A DNA stretch of 64,000 nt, taken from the NCBI RefSeq assembly GCF_017876625.1, contig NZ_JAGIOH010000001.1, forward strand, positions 1,054,001 through 1,118,000, in the 5' to 3' direction. The position numbers and the translations under genes were made by a program. Below the pieces are notes generated by a model, which ran no database searches, was not told where the DNA came from, and saw only the letters and a list, made by a program, of their open reading frames with translations. The DNA is from Streptomyces syringium. Lineage in GTDB: Bacteria; Actinomycetota; Actinomycetes; Streptomycetales; Streptomycetaceae. Positions 8,703 through 17,128 of this stretch are shown here, one piece after another (the first letter of the stretch is position 1; every line of letters starts with the position of its first letter).

Positions 8703-9445
8703 CCGCGACCGACGACCCGTTCGGCGACGCCTACCGCTGCGCCCACGAAAGCGGCGCCCAGCCCGGCGTCGCCCACCTCATCTACGAGATGGAGGACGGC
8801 TACATCTACGCCGAGGACGCCGTGCACTACTTCCACGGCCCCGACACCTGGCTGCCGGTCGACCGGATGGCCTGCGAGCGCGCCACGGGCCGCATCCTGG
8901 ACATCGGTTGCGGACCGGGACGCCACGGCTCCGTGCTGGTCCAGTCCGGCAAGGACGTCGTCGGCATCGACACCTCACGCGGCGGAGTGGAGGTGGCACG
9001 GCTGCGTGGCGTCGAGGCACACGTGGCCTCCGTGACCGAACTCCCCGACGACCTGGGCACGTTCGACACCTTCCTGATGCTCGGCGCCAACCTGGGACTG
9101 CTCGGCGACCCGGAGCGCAGCCGCGGCACCCTGGAGGGCCTGGCCCGGCACGCCCGCCCCGGCGCCCGGCTGCTGGGCACCAACATGGCCTTCGCGGAGG
9201 AAGCCGGGGCCGACCCCCGGGCGCCGCAGGGGGTACACACCGCCCGTGCCCACCGCGGCGAGGAGTTCGTCCGCATGCGGGTACGCCACCGCACCGCCGC
9301 CACCGAGTGGTTCGACTTCCTGTTCTGCCCGCCCGACCGGCTGGAGGAGGTCACGCGCAAAACCCCGTGGACCGTGCACTCCGTCCACCGGGACGACTCC
9401 ACGGCCTGGCCCACCTACCTGGCAGACCTGCGACTGGAGGGCTGA
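8699..9445 (+). CDS. Class I SAM-dependent methyltransferase
   Basis: A 248-residue methyltransferase. The SAM-binding motif LDIGCGPG lies at 67-74, followed by the acidic strand VVGIDTSRGGVEVAR and the post-I/II segments. It probably modifies the substrate or product of the upstream A-T-R enzyme: its ATG overlaps the A-T-R stop (ATGA at 8699-8702) and has a GGAGG site, pointing to translational coupling. The C-terminal half (EWFDFLFCPPDRLEEV) probably forms the acceptor pocket. I cannot tell O-, N- or C-methylation. Confidence 0.85.
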   Translation: MTATDDPFGDAYRCAHESGAQPGVAHLIYEMEDGYIYAEDAVHYFHGPDTWLPVDRMACERATGRILDIGCGPGRHGSVLVQSGKDVVGIDTSRGGVEVARLRGVEAHVASVTELPDDLGTFDTFLMLGANLGLLGDPERSRGTLEGLARHARPGARLLGTNMAFAEEAGADPRAPQGVHTARAHRGEEFVRMRVRHRTAATEWFDFLFCPPDRLEEVTRKTPWTVHSVHRDDSTAWPTYLADLRLEG

Positions 9446-9450
9446 GAACC

Positions 9451-10479
9451 GTGCCCCGCGAAGACACCACAGCCACCACCACCGCGGCCGACGCCGCGCT
9501 GCTGGTCGACCTGGCCCTGGGCCACCTGGCGTCGGCGGCCCTGCGCACCGCCGTCGACCACCGCATCGCCGACCACCTCGCCGACGGGCCGCTCCACCCG
9601 GAGGAACTGGCCCGCCGCACCGGGACCAGCGGCACCCACCTGGGCCGCGTCCTGCGGTTCCTGGCCTCCCGCGGCGTCTTCCGCGAGGACCACGGGGGCG
9701 CCTTCCACCTCACTCCCGCGGCGGCGCAGCTGCGCACCGGCGTGCCCGGCTCCCAGCACCCCGGCATCGTCATGATCACGGACGACATGTACCGGCGGAC
9801 CTCGGGCGGGCTCACGGAGACGGTACGGACCGGCGAGCCGTCCTTCCCCCGCTTCTACGGCGCCCCGTACTTCGCCTACCTGGAGTCCGACGACGCGGCC
9901 CGCGAGGTGTTCGACGCCGGGATGGCCGCCTTCTCCGCTCCCGCCGACGTGCTCGTGGCGGAGGCCTTCGACTTCCCCGGCACCGGCACCGTCGTCGATG
10001 TCGGCGGCGGCCGGGGCGGGCTGCTGCGGGAGATCCTCGAACGCCACACCGGCCTCCACGGGGTGCTCTTCGACCGTGGGGCCACCGCCGGTGACCACAT
10101 CCTGGACGTCCCGTCCGTGGCGGGCCGTTGGCGTGTCGAGGCCGGTGACTTCTTCGCCGCCGTCCCCACCGGAGGCGACCTGTACGTCCTCAAGCAGATC
10201 CTGCACGACTGGGACGACGCCGACGGCCTGCGGATCCTGCGCTCCTGCCGCTCCGCCATGGGCCCCGGAAGCCGGCTGCTCGTCATCGACCCCCTCATCC
10301 CGCCGGGCAACGACCCGCACCCCGGCAAGGCCCTGGACCTGGCGATGATGACGCTGTTCGACAGCGCGGAACGCACCATCGACGAACTGGACACCCTGCT
10401 GTCCCGAGCCGGCCTGCGCCGCACCCGGATCGTCGCCACCCCGTCCCCCACGTCGATCGTCGAGGCGGTCGCCGCGTAA
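9451..10479 (+). CDS. O-methyltransferase, plant-type/DmpM family
   Basis: A 342-residue SAM-dependent O-methyltransferase. An N-terminal winged-helix dimerisation domain (about 15-110, DHRIADHLADGPLHPEELA) precedes the Rossmann domain with DVGGGRGG at 183-190. The ILHDWDD box follows at about 250-256, where His252 is the expected general base that deprotonates a hydroxyl group. These enzymes usually methylate aromatic or polyketide-like hydroxyls. The GTG start at 9451 follows GGAGG, 5 bases after the previous stop, so it belongs to the same operon. A phenolic or enolic hydroxyl in the cluster product is the natural inference. Confidence 0.88.
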   Translation: MPREDTTATTTAADAALLVDLALGHLASAALRTAVDHRIADHLADGPLHPEELARRTGTSGTHLGRVLRFLASRGVFREDHGGAFHLTPAAAQLRTGVPGSQHPGIVMITDDMYRRTSGGLTETVRTGEPSFPRFYGAPYFAYLESDDAAREVFDAGMAAFSAPADVLVAEAFDFPGTGTVVDVGGGRGGLLREILERHTGLHGVLFDRGATAGDHILDVPSVAGRWRVEAGDFFAAVPTGGDLYVLKQILHDWDDADGLRILRSCRSAMGPGSRLLVIDPLIPPGNDPHPGKALDLAMMTLFDSAERTIDELDTLLSRAGLRRTRIVATPSPTSIVEAVAA

Positions 10480-10507
10480 CGGCGGGGCCCGGCCCGGAAT
10501 CTTCCCG

Positions 10508-11362
10508 TCATGCCGGCTGCCGCACCGGCGCGGGCCGGGCCGCGGTGATCAGGAAGTAGTCGAGCATGCCGTCACGGTAGGCCCGCAGGAAGTTGCGGGG
10601 CCAGGTGCCCGGCTGCCACATGGTCGACAACCAGCGGTCCCAGCCATGCCACACCGCTGCGCCGATCGACGTGACACGGACGTCGGTCAGACCGGCCCCT
10701 TCGAGGCCACCGGTCCATTGCGGGATGCTGTGGGCGACGTCCAGGCCGGTGGCGAACGTTTCGAGCAGGGCGGCCAGCTGCTCGGGCCGGGCCGGATCCG
10801 CGTCGGGAACGAAGAAGCTGGCGACGGTGGCGCGGCCGCCGGGCTTCAGGACCCGAGCGGTCTCCTTCGCGAACGCCTCCGGATCGCGGAAGTGCTGAGC
10901 GGCTTCGACGCTGTACAGGCAGTCGAACTCGGCGTCGCCGAACGGCATGCCTTCCGCCGCGCCCTGGACGAAGCGCAGCCGGCCGGCCTGGTCGGCCGGC
11001 AGATCCGCATGGGCGCTGCGGGCCCGGTCGAGCTGCTGCGGGTGGATGTCCATCCCGGTCACCTGCGCGAAGCCGTACTCCTGGAGCGCCATGGCGCACC
11101 CCGTGCCCAGCCCGCAGCCGACCTCCACGGCGCGCAGTCCCTCGGTGGGCGCCAACGTGGCCAGCACCCGGTGGTAGAGGGCCTGCTGGCTGCGGATCCG
11201 GTCGTGCTCGGTCGGGACGCGGTCCAGGTCAATGCCGTCCCAGTGGCCGAAGTTGATGAACCCGCCGCCGAACAGGGGTGTCGCGCCGAGGTCGACCGGC
11301 CCGTACGTCTCCTGTACCGCCGGCCGCATCGGGAGCGGATCCCCTCCCGGGCGCTGCGTCAT
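10508..11362 (-). CDS. SAM-dependent methyltransferase (UbiE-like, natural product type)
   Basis: A 284-residue methyltransferase encoded opposite to and facing the O-methyltransferase. VEVGCGLGTG at 79-88 is SAM motif I, VTGMDIHPQQLDRAR is motif II, and GGRATVASFF is motif III. A region rich in aromatics (VWHGWDRWLSTMWQPG, about 240-256) probably lines the acceptor site. The family includes sterol, rifamycin and geranyl-diphosphate methyltransferases. A very strong AAAGGAGG lies just before the ATG. Convergent placement at the end of the A-T-R operon suggests a third tailoring step, but it may be independent. Confidence 0.83.
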   Translation of the reverse strand: MTQRPGGDPLPMRPAVQETYGPVDLGATPLFGGGFINFGHWDGIDLDRVPTEHDRIRSQQALYHRVLATLAPTEGLRAVEVGCGLGTGCAMALQEYGFAQVTGMDIHPQQLDRARSAHADLPADQAGRLRFVQGAAEGMPFGDAEFDCLYSVEAAQHFRDPEAFAKETARVLKPGGRATVASFFVPDADPARPEQLAALLETFATGLDVAHSIPQWTGGLEGAGLTDVRVTSIGAAVWHGWDRWLSTMWQPGTWPRNFLRAYRDGMLDYFLITAARPAPVRQPA

Positions 11363-11497
11363 CCGAGCCTCCTTTCGGGGTGAGCGAGCCGTGGGCCGGG
11401 CCCGCTCGCCATCCCTACCCAGGGATCCTCGGACAGATGTCGGGGCTTCCCGACGCGCTCAGCCCGTCGTGAGCTGCTCGGCGCCCTGCCGAGGCCG

Positions 11498-11764
11498 TCA
11501 GCCCGGCCAGGTTCCGGTCAGGCGGTGCACAGCGGTGGCGCCACTACGGTCGACAGCCGCTTTGACCACTGCGAAGATCGCGCCCTGAAGGGCGGCGGCG
11601 ATCAGGATCTCCTGCCAGCCGCGGTCCTGGTCCGTGGCGTCAGGGGCGTCTGCGTCGTGCCCGACGACCGTCCACACCTGTTTGAAGACCGCGCCGGCCA
11701 CTGCCCCGCTGACGGCACCGAGCAGCATGCCGACCGGCTTGTAGGCAACCTTTGACGCTTTCAT
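11498..11764 (-). CDS. DUF4235 family small membrane protein
   Basis: An 88-residue protein with two hydrophobic segments (about 10-30 and 54-70) and the DUF4235 pattern KPVGMLLGAVSGAVAGAVFKQVW, then EILIAAALQGAIFAVVKAAVDR. Function unknown; in actinobacteria it often sits beside small helical stress-envelope proteins, as here. AGGAGGT precedes the ATG. The ATG overlaps the stop of the upstream gene by four bases, so the pair is translationally coupled. Confidence 0.8.
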   Translation of the reverse strand: MKASKVAYKPVGMLLGAVSGAVAGAVFKQVWTVVGHDADAPDATDQDRGWQEILIAAALQGAIFAVVKAAVDRSGATAVHRLTGTWPG

Positions 11765-12003
11765 CAGCACCTCCTGCGGCGGGCGGCTACCAACGTGAGG
11801 GCGAGCGCGCCCAGCCCGGCGACCGTGAGCAGACCGCGCTTCCCGCGTACGGTTTCCGCCACCTGGTACGCCTTCTCGCGGACCGGCTCCGGCATACCGT
11901 TCTGGAGCCTCTCTCCCAGCGTATGGGCAGTCCCGGACAGCTGCCCCGTCGTGCGGGCAGCCTTCGCCCGTACCGCCTCGGAAGTCTCGTCCTGCGTGCT
12001 CAT
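11764..12003 (-). CDS. Small C-terminally anchored membrane protein (DUF3618-like)
   Basis: A 79-residue protein: a charged amphipathic helix-rich N-terminal part (about 1-50, with SEAVRAKAARTTGQLSGTA) and one C-terminal hydrophobic segment GLLTVAGLGALALTLVA, ending in a basic tail RRRR. It resembles DUF3618-type proteins. A GTG at 12012 is an alternative start, but AGGCAGG fits the ATG at 12003. It is coupled to the DUF4235 gene. Likely an envelope or stress accessory protein; function not known. Confidence 0.65.
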   Translation of the reverse strand: MSTQDETSEAVRAKAARTTGQLSGTAHTLGERLQNGMPEPVREKAYQVAETVRGKRGLLTVAGLGALALTLVAARRRRC

Positions 12004-12109
12004 CGTCGTCACCTGCCTTTCGCGGTCGTGTCACGGCGCGTACCCGAGCCGTGCCCGGCCACGCCTGCTGCGATCCGCTTCGATCCGCGCGTGCGGCGCG
12101 GCGCGCCTC

Positions 12110-14017
12110 TCAGCGGGCGGGCAGCTGACCGGCCGAGCCCGTGGCGGTGGTGCGCAGGGCTTGCCCGGCGGCCAGCTCGCGGTAGGTGGCACTCCGGGCG
12201 AGGAGTTCCTCGTGCCGGCCGCCGGCGATGACGTGGCCGGCGTCGAGGACGACGATCCGGTCGGCGTGCTGGACAGTGGACAGACGGTGCGCGATCACCA
12301 GGAGCGCGCATTCCTGGGTGATGTCCTTCAGCACGCGGCTCAGCGCGGCCTCGTTGATGGCGTCGAGGTGTGAGGTGGGTTCGTCCAGCAGGAGCAGCGA
12401 GGGCCGGGTGAGGAGCGCCCGGGCCAGGGCGACGCGCTGCCGCTCCCCGGCCGAGAGTGTGTTTCCCCTCTCGCCCAGCATGCCGGACAGCCCGCCGGGG
12501 AGGCGGTCGACCACTTGGTGGAGGTTGGTGAGTTCGATGACGCGCCGCACATCGGCCGGGCTCGCCGTAGGGGCGGCGTAGGTGAGGTTGTCCTGGAGCG
12601 AGCCGTGGACGACGTGGGTGTTCTGGTCGACGACGGCGATGCGGGCCCGGCATTGCGCGCGGCTCAGTTCGGCTGCCGGCCGGCCGTCGAAGAGCAGTGT
12701 TCCGGAGTCCGTTTCGTAGAAGCGTGCGGCCAGGGCGAAGATCGTGCTTTTGCCGGCGCCCGAGCAGCCGACCAGGGCGACCTGCTGCCGGTGCGGCACG
12801 CTCAGGGAGACGCCTCGCAGGACCGGGCGGCCCGGGTCGTAGCCGAACCACACGTCTTCCAGGGCGAGGGCGGGTTCCTCGCCGCCGTCGCGCGGCGGTG
12901 CCTTCCTCGACGGAGTCCGCGGGTGCGTGGCCCGGCGTGCGGACGCGCCCTCGGCGTGACCGTCCGGGGGCGCGAGTGCCGGCGCCGGCTTCTCCTGCAC
13001 GGGGTCCGCGGATTCCGCTCGCGCGGGCCCGGTGGGTTCCGTCCGGAGCGCCAGTGCTTCCTCGATGCGCTGGAAGGCGCCCATCCCCCGTTGGATCAGG
13101 CCGATGGCGCGGAAGACCGACGAGAGGGGCACCACCAGGTAGGTGGCGTAGAGCAGGAAGGCCACCAGGTCGCCGAGGGAGTTGGCGTGGCCGTTGACCC
13201 GCATGCCCCCGATGACCAGAACGAGCAGGAAGGAGCCGTGCACGGCGAGTTCGACGGCCGGACTCATCACCGATGCCAGTCGCGCGGTCCGGACCCCCGC
13301 TTCGTAGGCCGTGTCGACACATCGTCCGATGCGCGCCGCTTCCCGCTCCTCGGCGCGGTGGACCCGCACCATGGGCAGGGCGCCGAGGGCCCGTTCGAGG
13401 TCGGCGGCGATCTCCCCCACGGCGTGCTGCATGCGCTCGGCGGCGGCGCGTATACCGGCCAGCAGGGAGGTGACGACCGCTGCTGCCGTGACGACGGTCA
13501 GCGTCACCAGGAGCAGCAACAGGGGGTCGATCCAGATCATCAGGGCGACGGCTCCCACGGCGACGAGGGCGCCCGTCACCAGGTCGACCAGCGCCTGGGA
13601 GACGACCTCGCGCAGCAGGGTGGTGTCGGTGGTGACCCGGGAGATGAGGTCACCGGTGCGGTGCTTGTCGTACTCCCGCATCTCCAGGCGCAGCAGATGA
13701 CTCACCAGACCGCGCCGGAGTCCGCGGACGATCCGCTCCCCCATGCGTTCCAGGACGAAGCGGCCCACCGCGCCTGTCACCGCCTCGGCGAGGAAGAGGC
13801 AGGCCAGGAACAGCAGCGGCCAGGCGATACGGCCGCTTCCCGTCGCGTCCACGATCTTCTTGGCGAGCAGCGGCTGGGCGAGCCCCAGGACGGATCCCAC
13901 GAGGGTGAGCACGGTGGCGACGGCCATGGAGGAGCGGTGGCCGGCGGTGAGCCGGAACATGGTGACGACGGCGCCCCGTGCGGAACGGTCGCCCTCGTGC
14001 CGTGTCTTCCTGTCCAC
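12110..14017 (-). CDS. Lasso peptide exporter, ABC transporter with fused permease and ATPase
   Basis: A 635-residue half-transporter expected to export the lasso peptide and give self-protection (the D protein of lasso clusters). Residues 25-310 carry the six-helix permease. A long low-complexity Pro/Ala/Glu linker covers about 325-380. The ATPase follows, with Walker A GCSGAGKS at 417-424, signature LSAGERQR at 521-528, and Walker B LLLLDEP at 541-547. The start is GTG at 14017, 18 bases after the B2 gene stop, with GGGAG upstream. It is the last gene of the minus-strand lasso operon. The unusually long linker is the only odd feature. Confidence 0.9.
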   Translation of the reverse strand: MDRKTRHEGDRSARGAVVTMFRLTAGHRSSMAVATVLTLVGSVLGLAQPLLAKKIVDATGSGRIAWPLLFLACLFLAEAVTGAVGRFVLERMGERIVRGLRRGLVSHLLRLEMREYDKHRTGDLISRVTTDTTLLREVVSQALVDLVTGALVAVGAVALMIWIDPLLLLLVTLTVVTAAAVVTSLLAGIRAAAERMQHAVGEIAADLERALGALPMVRVHRAEEREAARIGRCVDTAYEAGVRTARLASVMSPAVELAVHGSFLLVLVIGGMRVNGHANSLGDLVAFLLYATYLVVPLSSVFRAIGLIQRGMGAFQRIEEALALRTEPTGPARAESADPVQEKPAPALAPPDGHAEGASARRATHPRTPSRKAPPRDGGEEPALALEDVWFGYDPGRPVLRGVSLSVPHRQQVALVGCSGAGKSTIFALAARFYETDSGTLLFDGRPAAELSRAQCRARIAVVDQNTHVVHGSLQDNLTYAAPTASPADVRRVIELTNLHQVVDRLPGGLSGMLGERGNTLSAGERQRVALARALLTRPSLLLLDEPTSHLDAINEAALSRVLKDITQECALLVIAHRLSTVQHADRIVVLDAGHVIAGGRHEELLARSATYRELAAGQALRTTATGSAGQLPAR

Positions 14018-14035
14018 CTTCGCTCCCGGGGTTCG

Positions 14036-14470
14036 TCACGGGGCCGCCCGTTCCTGGGGCGGCACGGTGATGAGGCGGCTGAAGTAGTCGTCCGGTACGC
14101 CCTCGTCGACCAAGTGGCCGTCGATCTCGACCCAGGCGTGCGCGGTGAAGGGGGGCACCACGCGCACTCCGGTGCACCAGGTCGGCCAGGTGCCCCGCAG
14201 GCGGCAGAGCAGGGCGGTGGCCAAGGAGCGCGGGAGGCAGCCGCGCGGGCCGGCGCAGAACAGGCTGACCGCGCAGACCGCCTCCCGCGCGGACCTCGCC
14301 CGCGCGGCGGAGGCCGGTACGGCCCCGCGGCGCACGAGGCACAGCACGGTCCGGATCCGGCGCGGTGGCAGGAGGGAGAGGGCGAAGGCCGCCAGCAGAA
14401 CGAGCCGGGCCGCCAGCCGCCGTCCGAGAGGAACACCGGTCGGCCGGTGCAAAGCGCTCGGAGTGGTCAC
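14036..14470 (-). CDS. Lasso peptide leader protease B2 (transglutaminase-like fold)
   Basis: A 144-residue cysteine protease expected to remove the leader peptide before cyclisation. Cys78 in GCLPRSLA, His111 in HAWVEIDG and Asp117 form the expected triad. An N-terminal hydrophobic stretch (about 19-35) is common in B2 proteins. The GTG start overlaps the B1 stop by four bases (GTGA at 14467-14470), consistent with B1 and B2 acting as a complex. Length matches stand-alone B2 proteins of actinobacteria, where B1 and B2 are split. Confidence 0.9.
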   Translation of the reverse strand: MTTPSALHRPTGVPLGRRLAARLVLLAAFALSLLPPRRIRTVLCLVRRGAVPASAARARSAREAVCAVSLFCAGPRGCLPRSLATALLCRLRGTWPTWCTGVRVVPPFTAHAWVEIDGHLVDEGVPDDYFSRLITVPPQERAAP

Positions 14471-14724
14471 AGGACGACCAGCCCCGCCTGCCGCAACTGC
14501 TCGATCAGGGCGGAGACGTCCTGGGCGGCCCGGGGCCGGTCGACCGCGAATTCCACGACGACCGCGTCGACCGCGTCCGTCTCGCCACCCCCGTCCATCA
14601 GGGTCTGTACCACCAGGGTGCCGGTGGGGTTGAGTTCCCAGTACTGGCCGCTGCGCTGATCGAGCAGGACCGTGCCGTAATCGGTCTTCGCAGTGGAGAC
14701 ATCCTTGGCGAAGCGCACTGCCAT
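14467..14724 (-). CDS. Lasso peptide leader-binding protein B1 (PqqD-like RRE)
   Basis: An 85-residue RiPP recognition element of the PqqD type. It is expected to bind the precursor leader and deliver it to the protease. The winged-helix hallmark GQYWELNPTGTLVVQTLMDG lies at about 26-46, and the C-terminal helix AQDVSALIEQLRQAGLVVL is typical. ATG 14724 is chosen over an upstream frame start because of the purine-rich AAAGGGAAA upstream. It sits between the cyclase and B2 genes in the same orientation. Confidence 0.9.
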   Translation of the reverse strand: MAVRFAKDVSTAKTDYGTVLLDQRSGQYWELNPTGTLVVQTLMDGGGETDAVDAVVVEFAVDRPRAAQDVSALIEQLRQAGLVVL

Positions 14725-14742
14725 GAAGCGTTTCCCTTTCCG

Positions 14743-14774
14743 CGAGGCACGGTTTCCACGAGGCACGGTTTCCA
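14743..14774. repeat. Exact 16-nt tandem duplication
   Basis: CGAGGCACGGTTTCCA occurs twice back to back (14743-14758 and 14759-14774) in the 78-base gap between the cyclase stop and the B1 start. It duplicates untranslated DNA upstream of the B1 ribosome-binding site. Confidence 0.85.
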
Positions 14775-14802
14775 CGGGGCACCGGGGAGAGGTTCCGTCC
14801 CG

Positions 14803-16647
14803 TCAGAAACCGAGGGCTTTCTGCTGCGGAAGATTCCGCAGCCATACTTCGCAGGCGATCGTGGAATAGAGGATGGCGTCCTGGAGCCCCGGCGTCGAAG
14901 GCCTCTGAGCCAGCGCCCGCAGAGCGGCGGCGTCCACCAGCCCCCTGCGGGCCAGGTGCGAGTCCTCCCACAGAGCCATCAGATCGCCCCGGTGCTCGCG
15001 CAGCCCATTGGAGGCGTCCATCGAGGCATGTGCCTTGTTGGAACGCTCCAGGCACACGTCCGGGACGACGCCGCGCATGGCGGTGGCCAGCAGGGGCTTG
15101 TACGTCCAGGGAGTGACGCGCTCGGCGGGATCGACCGCCAGGCATTCCTCGATCACCCGGTCGTCGAAGAACGGTGAGGCCATCGGCACCCCCGCCCGGG
15201 CGGCCATCCTGTCCCACTGGCGGACGATCCGCGTGCAGAGCCGGATCTGTTCCAGGTCACCGTGCATGCCGCGGTCGGGGTGCAGTGGCTCGGCCTCCCG
15301 GGCGGCCGCGCGCAGGACACGCGTCACCGTGTGTGCCGCCTCGGGGGTGACCCAGTCGAACAGGCGCGGCGGCGTTCCCCAGCCCAGGGCTCCACTGGCT
15401 CCGGGCGGCAGCGGGTCGCGCAACCGGTTGGCGGAGGAAGCGAGCCACCGGCCGTACGGGCGGGAGTCGGTCAGGACCCGTGCGGTGTCGAGGAGCGGCC
15501 ATTGGAACAGGGTTCTGAAACCGCGCAGCTGCCGCAGGGCGAACAGCGGACGGGTGCGTATGAGGCGGTGGTAGTACGCCTCGGAGCACCAGGCCACGTG
15601 GTCACCGCCGATGCCCGTCAGATGCAGCCGGCTGCCGCGCCGGGCGAGCCCGGGAAGATGGTGCAGGGCCCGTGCCCGGTCCATCACCCCGATGGACGGT
15701 TCGTCCATGAGGTCGTCGATGCCGAGCAAGTCGGTGTAGACCAGCGGGGCTTCGTCGGGGTCCCAGACGACGTGCTCGACGTCCGGGAGGAAGCCGGCGG
15801 CCTTCCGGGCCCAGTACAGGTCGGTGTCCGCGGGATCGCGGCCCGGCCAGGTGCTGGCCACCACGCGGGCGGGTGAGGCGGCCGCCAGGAAGCAGACCGA
15901 GGTCGAGTCGAGACCGCCGGAGAGGTCGCAGCTGACCACTCCGCCATCGTCCGTACGGGCCCGGACGGCCTCCGACAGCGCCTGCCGCGCCCGAGGGGCC
16001 CCCTCGGCCAGGGACCGTGTCGGTTCGGGCGGCGTCCACCAGCGCGACCGCCTGACCGTCCGCCCGTCAGGGGCGATGACCAGCGCTTCCTCCGGGGGGA
16101 CGGCGGTGACGTCGCGCCACAGGGAGGTCTCGGACAGCGGGTAGGGGACGGGCCACATCAGCCGGGCGGCGAGCTGTTCCTCGTCCAGCCCGGAGCCGAT
16201 CGCGGCGGCGAGGACATCGGCCCGGGTCGCGGCCGTCCGGACGCCGCCGACCACGGCGTGGAAGACCAGGCGCAGACCGGACGCCGTCCCCTGCACGCGC
16301 AACCGGCCGTCGAGCGTGGCCACGAGGTGGAAGCTGCCGGGCAAGCGCCGGGCCAGCGTGTCGAGTTCGGTGAGGTCGCGCATGCGGGCCGCGTGTCGCT
16401 CCAGCTCGGCGGGCCGGACCGGGCAGCAGCCCACGACCGCGATCGCGGCCCGGCCCGCACGGGCCGTGACGATCTCCTGGTCGCTCCACCGGCCGATCAG
16501 CCAGGGGCGCCCCGAGGCGTGATCGAGGGTTCGGGAGCCGGTTCGGGGGAAGGAGCGGGCCGCGGCGAGCGCGTCCGCGCAGTCCGGCAGGACCACGAAG
16601 TGCGCGTCACCGGGGCCCACTCCCCCCGTCTCAGAGGACGGTGGCAT
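14803..16647 (-). CDS. Lasso cyclase, asparagine-synthase-like (C protein)
   Basis: A 614-residue ATP-dependent macrolactam synthetase. It should adenylate the side-chain carboxylate of the core acidic residue and close the ring onto the core N-terminus. The N-terminal glutaminase-like domain lacks the usual Cys2 nucleophile, as in lasso cyclases. SGGLDS at 243-248 is the ATP-pyrophosphatase loop, and the C-terminal half (for example GIGGDHVAW) matches asparagine synthase B. It starts 25 bases after the precursor stop, directly downstream in the same operon. Only a weak GGTAGG site precedes the ATG. Confidence 0.92.
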   Translation of the reverse strand: MPPSSETGGVGPGDAHFVVLPDCADALAAARSFPRTGSRTLDHASGRPWLIGRWSDQEIVTARAGRAAIAVVGCCPVRPAELERHAARMRDLTELDTLARRLPGSFHLVATLDGRLRVQGTASGLRLVFHAVVGGVRTAATRADVLAAAIGSGLDEEQLAARLMWPVPYPLSETSLWRDVTAVPPEEALVIAPDGRTVRRSRWWTPPEPTRSLAEGAPRARQALSEAVRARTDDGGVVSCDLSGGLDSTSVCFLAAASPARVVASTWPGRDPADTDLYWARKAAGFLPDVEHVVWDPDEAPLVYTDLLGIDDLMDEPSIGVMDRARALHHLPGLARRGSRLHLTGIGGDHVAWCSEAYYHRLIRTRPLFALRQLRGFRTLFQWPLLDTARVLTDSRPYGRWLASSANRLRDPLPPGASGALGWGTPPRLFDWVTPEAAHTVTRVLRAAAREAEPLHPDRGMHGDLEQIRLCTRIVRQWDRMAARAGVPMASPFFDDRVIEECLAVDPAERVTPWTYKPLLATAMRGVVPDVCLERSNKAHASMDASNGLREHRGDLMALWEDSHLARRGLVDAAALRALAQRPSTPGLQDAILYSTIACEVWLRNLPQQKALGF

Positions 16648-16672
16648 GGCGTCGAATCTGCCTACCGGCGCC

Positions 16673-16783
16673 TCAGTTCTTGCTGAGGATCAGACGGTCG
16701 TTACCGCTGGACCGCAGGAGTCCCGTCTTCTTGCGGAAGGTGCCGAGCTGGACGAGCGTCGGGGCTTCGTACGCCTTCTTCAT
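16673..16783 (-). CDS. Lasso peptide precursor, citrulassin-like core
   Basis: A 36-residue precursor. The leader (1-21) fits the RRE-recognition pattern YxxPxLxxxGx5T exactly: Tyr5, Pro8, Leu10, Gly14, Thr20. The core is predicted to start at residue 22: LLRSSGNDRLILSKN (15 residues). Ring closure would join the Leu1 amine to the Asp8 side chain. As I recall it, citrulassin A is LLGLAGNDRLVLSKN; the match GNDRLxLSKN is striking, and the Arg at core position 9 is the residue converted to citrulline there. Thr at leader position -2 is the usual protease determinant. A GAGGAG site precedes the ATG. No peptidyl-arginine deiminase gene is visible in the window. Confidence 0.93.
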   Translation of the reverse strand: MKKAYEAPTLVQLGTFRKKTGLLRSSGNDRLILSKN

Positions 16784-17128
16784 GACGTCTCCTCAGAGTC
16801 GGTGAATCCGTCACCCTGACCGATTTGGGGGACCACGTACTCGAGCCCCGAATCGGCGAAACTCGCGCTATTGGATACGCGAGCCAGGGCGTTGAACGTA
16901 TGAACATACTAGCCACACCCCCGACAAGGACCGCAACCCTTGTCGGGAATTGGACTCTCCATAAATCCGAGCAACATCATCGGCGACTACGGGTGATACC
17001 AGGGTGATTTCCTGCTTCTCGCGAGAAAGAAAGGCTCGCACGCCAGTGCAGAGAGAAACGGACGCGCATTCATTTTTGGATATCGCATTCGACCTCTCCG
17101 CGTCCGCGCGCTTGGTGCGCGACCTGCC
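16784..17128 (-). promoter_or_regulatory. Relatively AT-rich regulatory region upstream of the lasso operon
   Basis: A 345-base gap richer in A and T than its surroundings. It contains: an imperfect 10-bp stem (16821-16830 with 16846-16855); a CTCGCG/CGCGAG pair (16862-16867, 16878-16883); a perfect 10-bp stem with 8-base loop (16920-16929 with 16938-16947); and the palindrome TTCTCGCGAGAA at 17016-17027. On the minus strand TAGTAT (16907-16912) could be a -10 box with TTGCGG about 19 bases upstream. These sites probably carry the lasso promoter, an operator, and a terminator for one neighbour. Assignments are inferred. Confidence 0.45.
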
